A DNA stretch of 7,823 nucleotides from Flavobacterium sp. (lineage in GTDB: Bacteria; Bacteroidota; Bacteroidia; Flavobacteriales; Flavobacteriaceae), in NCBI RefSeq assembly GCF_021151785.1, contig NZ_JAGKWP010000105.1, forward strand, positions 1 through 7,823. Reading direction: 5' to 3'. The stretch's first letter is position 1. Every line of letters begins with the position of its first letter. Made by a program: the position numbers and the translations under genes. Positions 5,323 through 7,823 of the stretch are shown here, piece after piece. The notes beneath the pieces were generated by a model. It was not told where the DNA came from and searched no databases. It was given only the letters and a program-made list of their open reading frames with translations.

Positions 5323-7823
5323 ATGAAATTCTTTTTCATCCTCTTCACTAGTATCTATTGTCTAAATTTACAAGGACAAATTCCTAAACAAAAGAAATAT
5401 TCTTCTGAAACATATGATTCTTATGGTTCTGGTATTGGAGTGCAAAGAGGAGATCGATATGGATATGATACTGTGGTAGAAGAAGTTCCTGAACGAAATA
5501 AAAAACCAAATGAGATTTCGGGTTATTATCGAGATAAAAATGGAAAATTAGGTTTTGTAATGGGAAATAATAGCAAAAAAGAAGCTGTTTATTCCGAAAT
5601 AAAACATTTAAATGAGAATGTTGGTTATATCATAAAGAAAGATAATTTATTTGGAGTAATCAATAATACAGGTGAAATAACCGTGCCAATACAATACGAT
5701 AGTTTAGGAGTTGAAAATTCAAATAAATTAAATAGTTTAGTTGCAAAATTGAACGGCAAATATGGTAGAATAACTACATCTGGAGATATTCTTTTACCTA
5801 TTCAATATAAAAAAATTATTGGGGGTAATGTGCATTTAACATTAATCAAAGATAAACACAATACTATCCAAATTATTTTCAACCATGAAAATAAAAAATT
5901 GCGCAAAAAAATTGATTATTATGAAGTTTATCAAAATACAGCTATTGTAAAAGTTGAAGGCAAGTATGGTCTTTTAAAAGATAAAATCATATTGCCCTTT
6001 GAATATGATAGTATCTATATCCCTAATAATGATCGTATTAACTCAAATAAAAATTCAAATAAACAAGTAAAAAAAGCAATAATTTCGTCAATTCGTAGCT
6101 ATCAAAGCTTAAGTTATTTAATCTTTACAAAAAATCAAAAATTAGGTTTGATTTCTAATGAAGGTGAGATTATTTATTCAGCTGATAATGAAGCTATTTA
6201 CAATAATGATTCTTTTGGCTACTATAGCGCAAAAAAAGATAACTTATTTAGTATTTTTTTTTCAAAAAGTAAATCTAAAAAAGTTACCTCTTTTGAATTT
6301 AATCGTATTTTCACCGATGGCTATGGGGTAATCATGGCTTCTAAAGATAAAAAAGCAGGCGTATTTTCATTAGATGGTGAAATTATAGTCCCTTTTGAGT
6401 ATGATGATGACTACATAGCACAATACACGGGTATTGGTTATCGAGTAACAAAAGAAAAAAAGAAAGGGGTTGTAAATAAAAAAGGGGTTGAAATTATTCC
6501 GCCTTTATATGATGATATTTCAACTTTGTCATTAGGTTCCTTATCTTTTTTAGTTGTTACACTAAATGATAAAAAAGGAGTTTTTAATATTGAGGGAGAA
6601 GCTATCATTCCTGTAGAATTTGAATGGATTGGTGAGGAAAATAAAATGTTTAAAGTAGTAACTTCTTCTCCTCAAAAAAAGTTTGGTCTTCTTGATAGTA
6701 ATGGAAAAATTATCTTAGCTCCTATTTATGATTGGATTGATCAGTTTGATGTTCGAGAAAGCAGATTAACACTTATAAAAAAAGAAAATGATTCTTATAA
6801 TTTTATGGATGAAAATAAAAATTTAGTTCTAAAAGATAATTTTAAAAACTTTGCTTTTATTTTAGATGAATACCAGTTTATTAATCCTTTACCTGATCAG
6901 CGAAATGAGAAGTTTATAAAAATTAGTTCTACTAATGGAAAATATGCAATATTTAATACTAAATCACATCAACTAATTTCTTCATTTGATTATGAAAATG
7001 TATTTCAAACTTTTGAAACTTTAAAACATACCTATTTTAGTGTTCAAAAAGGTAAAATGGTTGGACTTATTGATGATACAGGAAAAATTATTCTTCCTTT
7101 TCAATATAGTGCTATTCAATTAAACTTAATAAACTTAGACTTAGAGGATTTAGAAGAACAAAATTGCTTAATTGTAGTTGCCAAAAATAATAAATATGGA
7201 GTGGTTAATTTAAAAAATGAAGTAAAAATTCCTTTTATTTATTCTTATATACAAAGAATAGCTGATTGGGAAGTTTTATTTAAAGCTAAAAAAGGAACTA
7301 AATACCAAATTATTACAAAATTAGGAAAAACAATAACTCCTGATTTATTTGATGATGTAGCCTATTTTGAACGAGTTGAAGTGCCTAATTATAAAACGTA
7401 TGAAGATCCTAATTTTATTACTCAAGCATTAACATTTGCCAATGGAAAAATGCGTGTAATTGATTCAAAAGGAAAATTTACTACTAGTGCCGTGAATATG
7501 GAAATACATAAAGGATATCAGACTTTTGACGAACTAAAATTCGCATTAATTGATGCTTTAAATAGTGATGACGACTTGTTATTAAAAGATTTTGCTAATA
7601 AAATAGCTCCTTCTGAACATTTACTTTTTTACTTGAAACAAAATTTATTTGACTCTCACCCACTTTATGTAAATATAGATTTTATAAAGGCTAAATATTT
7701 TGATGATTTAAAAAAATTTAAGCAAAGAGAATGGAATCCAAATAAACAATATGGTTATCAGGGTTATAAAAAATCATCTTTAATGGATGTAGTGGATTAT
7801 GTAATTGAAGAAAAAGGAATTGT
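5323..7823 (+). CDS. Large secreted WG-repeat protein, 3' end beyond window
   Basis: The frame is open from ATG 5323 to the window edge: 833 complete codons, no stop, C terminus missing. Residues 1-18 (Lys, then FFFILF, ending near LQG before Q19) look like a short Sec signal peptide. C13 is not in a lipobox, so a lipoprotein is unlikely. Residues 20-70 are a Tyr/Gly/charged linker. From about 71 to 725 there are some 13-15 WG-type repeats of the form K-aromatic-G, two or three hydrophobics, a turn ending in G, a hydrophobic run, P, then YD. Clear units have their first Gly at residues 111, 148, 216, 346, 382, 419, 455, 581 and 626; others are degenerate. Residues 727-833 form a non-repeat, helix-prone region. 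WG repeats are predicted beta-rich scaffolds, often in surface or periplasmic proteins, without a settled activity. No enzyme motif is seen. A terminator separates it from lpd. Confidence 0.88.
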   Translation, partial: MKFFFILFTSIYCLNLQGQIPKQKKYSSETYDSYGSGIGVQRGDRYGYDTVVEEVPERNKKPNEISGYYRDKNGKLGFVMGNNSKKEAVYSEIKHLNENVGYIIKKDNLFGVINNTGEITVPIQYDSLGVENSNKLNSLVAKLNGKYGRITTSGDILLPIQYKKIIGGNVHLTLIKDKHNTIQIIFNHENKKLRKKIDYYEVYQNTAIVKVEGKYGLLKDKIILPFEYDSIYIPNNDRINSNKNSNKQVKKAIISSIRSYQSLSYLIFTKNQKLGLISNEGEIIYSADNEAIYNNDSFGYYSAKKDNLFSIFFSKSKSKKVTSFEFNRIFTDGYGVIMASKDKKAGVFSLDGEIIVPFEYDDDYIAQYTGIGYRVTKEKKKGVVNKKGVEIIPPLYDDISTLSLGSLSFLVVTLNDKKGVFNIEGEAIIPVEFEWIGEENKMFKVVTSSPQKKFGLLDSNGKIILAPIYDWIDQFDVRESRLTLIKKENDSYNFMDENKNLVLKDNFKNFAFILDEYQFINPLPDQRNEKFIKISSTNGKYAIFNTKSHQLISSFDYENVFQTFETLKHTYFSVQKGKMVGLIDDTGKIILPFQYSAIQLNLINLDLEDLEEQNCLIVVAKNNKYGVVNLKNEVKIPFIYSYIQRIADWEVLFKAKKGTKYQIITKLGKTITPDLFDDVAYFERVEVPNYKTYEDPNFITQALTFANGKMRVIDSKGKFTTSAVNMEIHKGYQTFDELKFALIDALNSDDDLLLKDFANKIAPSEHLLFYLKQNLFDSHPLYVNIDFIKAKYFDDLKKFKQREWNPNKQYGYQGYKKSSLMDVVDYVIEEKGI
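5638..7260 (+). repeat. WG-type protein repeat array
   Basis: Residues 106-646 of the secreted protein contain the best-conserved repeats, for example LFGVINNTGEITVPIQYD (109-126), KAGVFSLDGEIIVPFEYD (from 345), KGVFNIEGEAIIPVEFE (418-434) and FGLLDSNGKIILAPIYD (454-470). Spacing ranges from about 36 residues between adjacent units to over 100 where degenerate units or inserts intervene. The copies are diverged at DNA level, so this is an old protein repeat and not a recent tandem duplication. Confidence 0.8.

Noticed and set aside
6254..6262. Nine-T homopolymer inside the WG-repeat gene, as a possible phase-variation tract
   Set aside because: Eight-base A or T runs also occur in the exporter and lpd genes here, so this is expected from base composition, and the frame is intact.
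1..7823. Mobile element, CRISPR array, tRNA/rRNA gene or defence module
   Set aside because: No transposase or integrase motifs, terminal repeats, direct-repeat/spacer pattern or RNA-gene signature was seen on either strand. Gaps between genes are all under 140 bases.

Overview
The window looks like ordinary chromosome of a Flavobacterium-like member of the Bacteroidota. The DNA is strongly AT-rich. Start codons are preceded by A/T-rich stretches rather than clear Shine-Dalgarno sites. Two intergenic elements match the Bacteroidota -7 consensus TAnnTTTG exactly. The first gene encodes a DUF4293 membrane protein, a family known essentially from this phylum. The genus is inferred from style and gene order, not proven.

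Layout: (1) 3-413 (+) encodes a small four-helix membrane protein (DUF4293), closed by a strong hairpin at 444-470. (2) 502-999 (-) encodes a YfcE/MJ0936-type metallophosphoesterase convergent with it; the hairpin may serve both genes. (3) 1000-1088 is a compact divergent control region with a -7 element for each direction and an imperfect palindrome between them. (4) 1089-1826 (+) is truA and 1859-3676 (+) is an ABC exporter half-transporter. They are 32 nt apart with no promoter or terminator between them, so they are probably co-transcribed, and both appear to start with TTG. (5) 3802-5190 (+) is lpd (dihydrolipoyl dehydrogenase), with its own probable promoter and a clear terminator at 5210-5245. 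(6) 5323-7823 (+) is the first 833 codons of a large secreted WG-repeat protein that runs off the right edge.

Functionally this is housekeeping: anticodon-loop pseudouridylation (TruA), the E3 subunit of 2-oxoacid dehydrogenase complexes (Lpd), a phosphoesterase, an exporter of unknown substrate, and a family of unknown function. The only accessory-like gene is the WG-repeat protein. I see no mobile element, tRNA, rRNA, CRISPR array or toxin/defence module, and no convincing evidence of an undescribed multi-gene system. The points most worth a second look are the predicted leaderless phosphoesterase transcript, the palindrome between divergent promoters, the two consecutive TTG starts, and the architecture of the WG-repeat protein. 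No intergenic stretch exceeds 300 bases.
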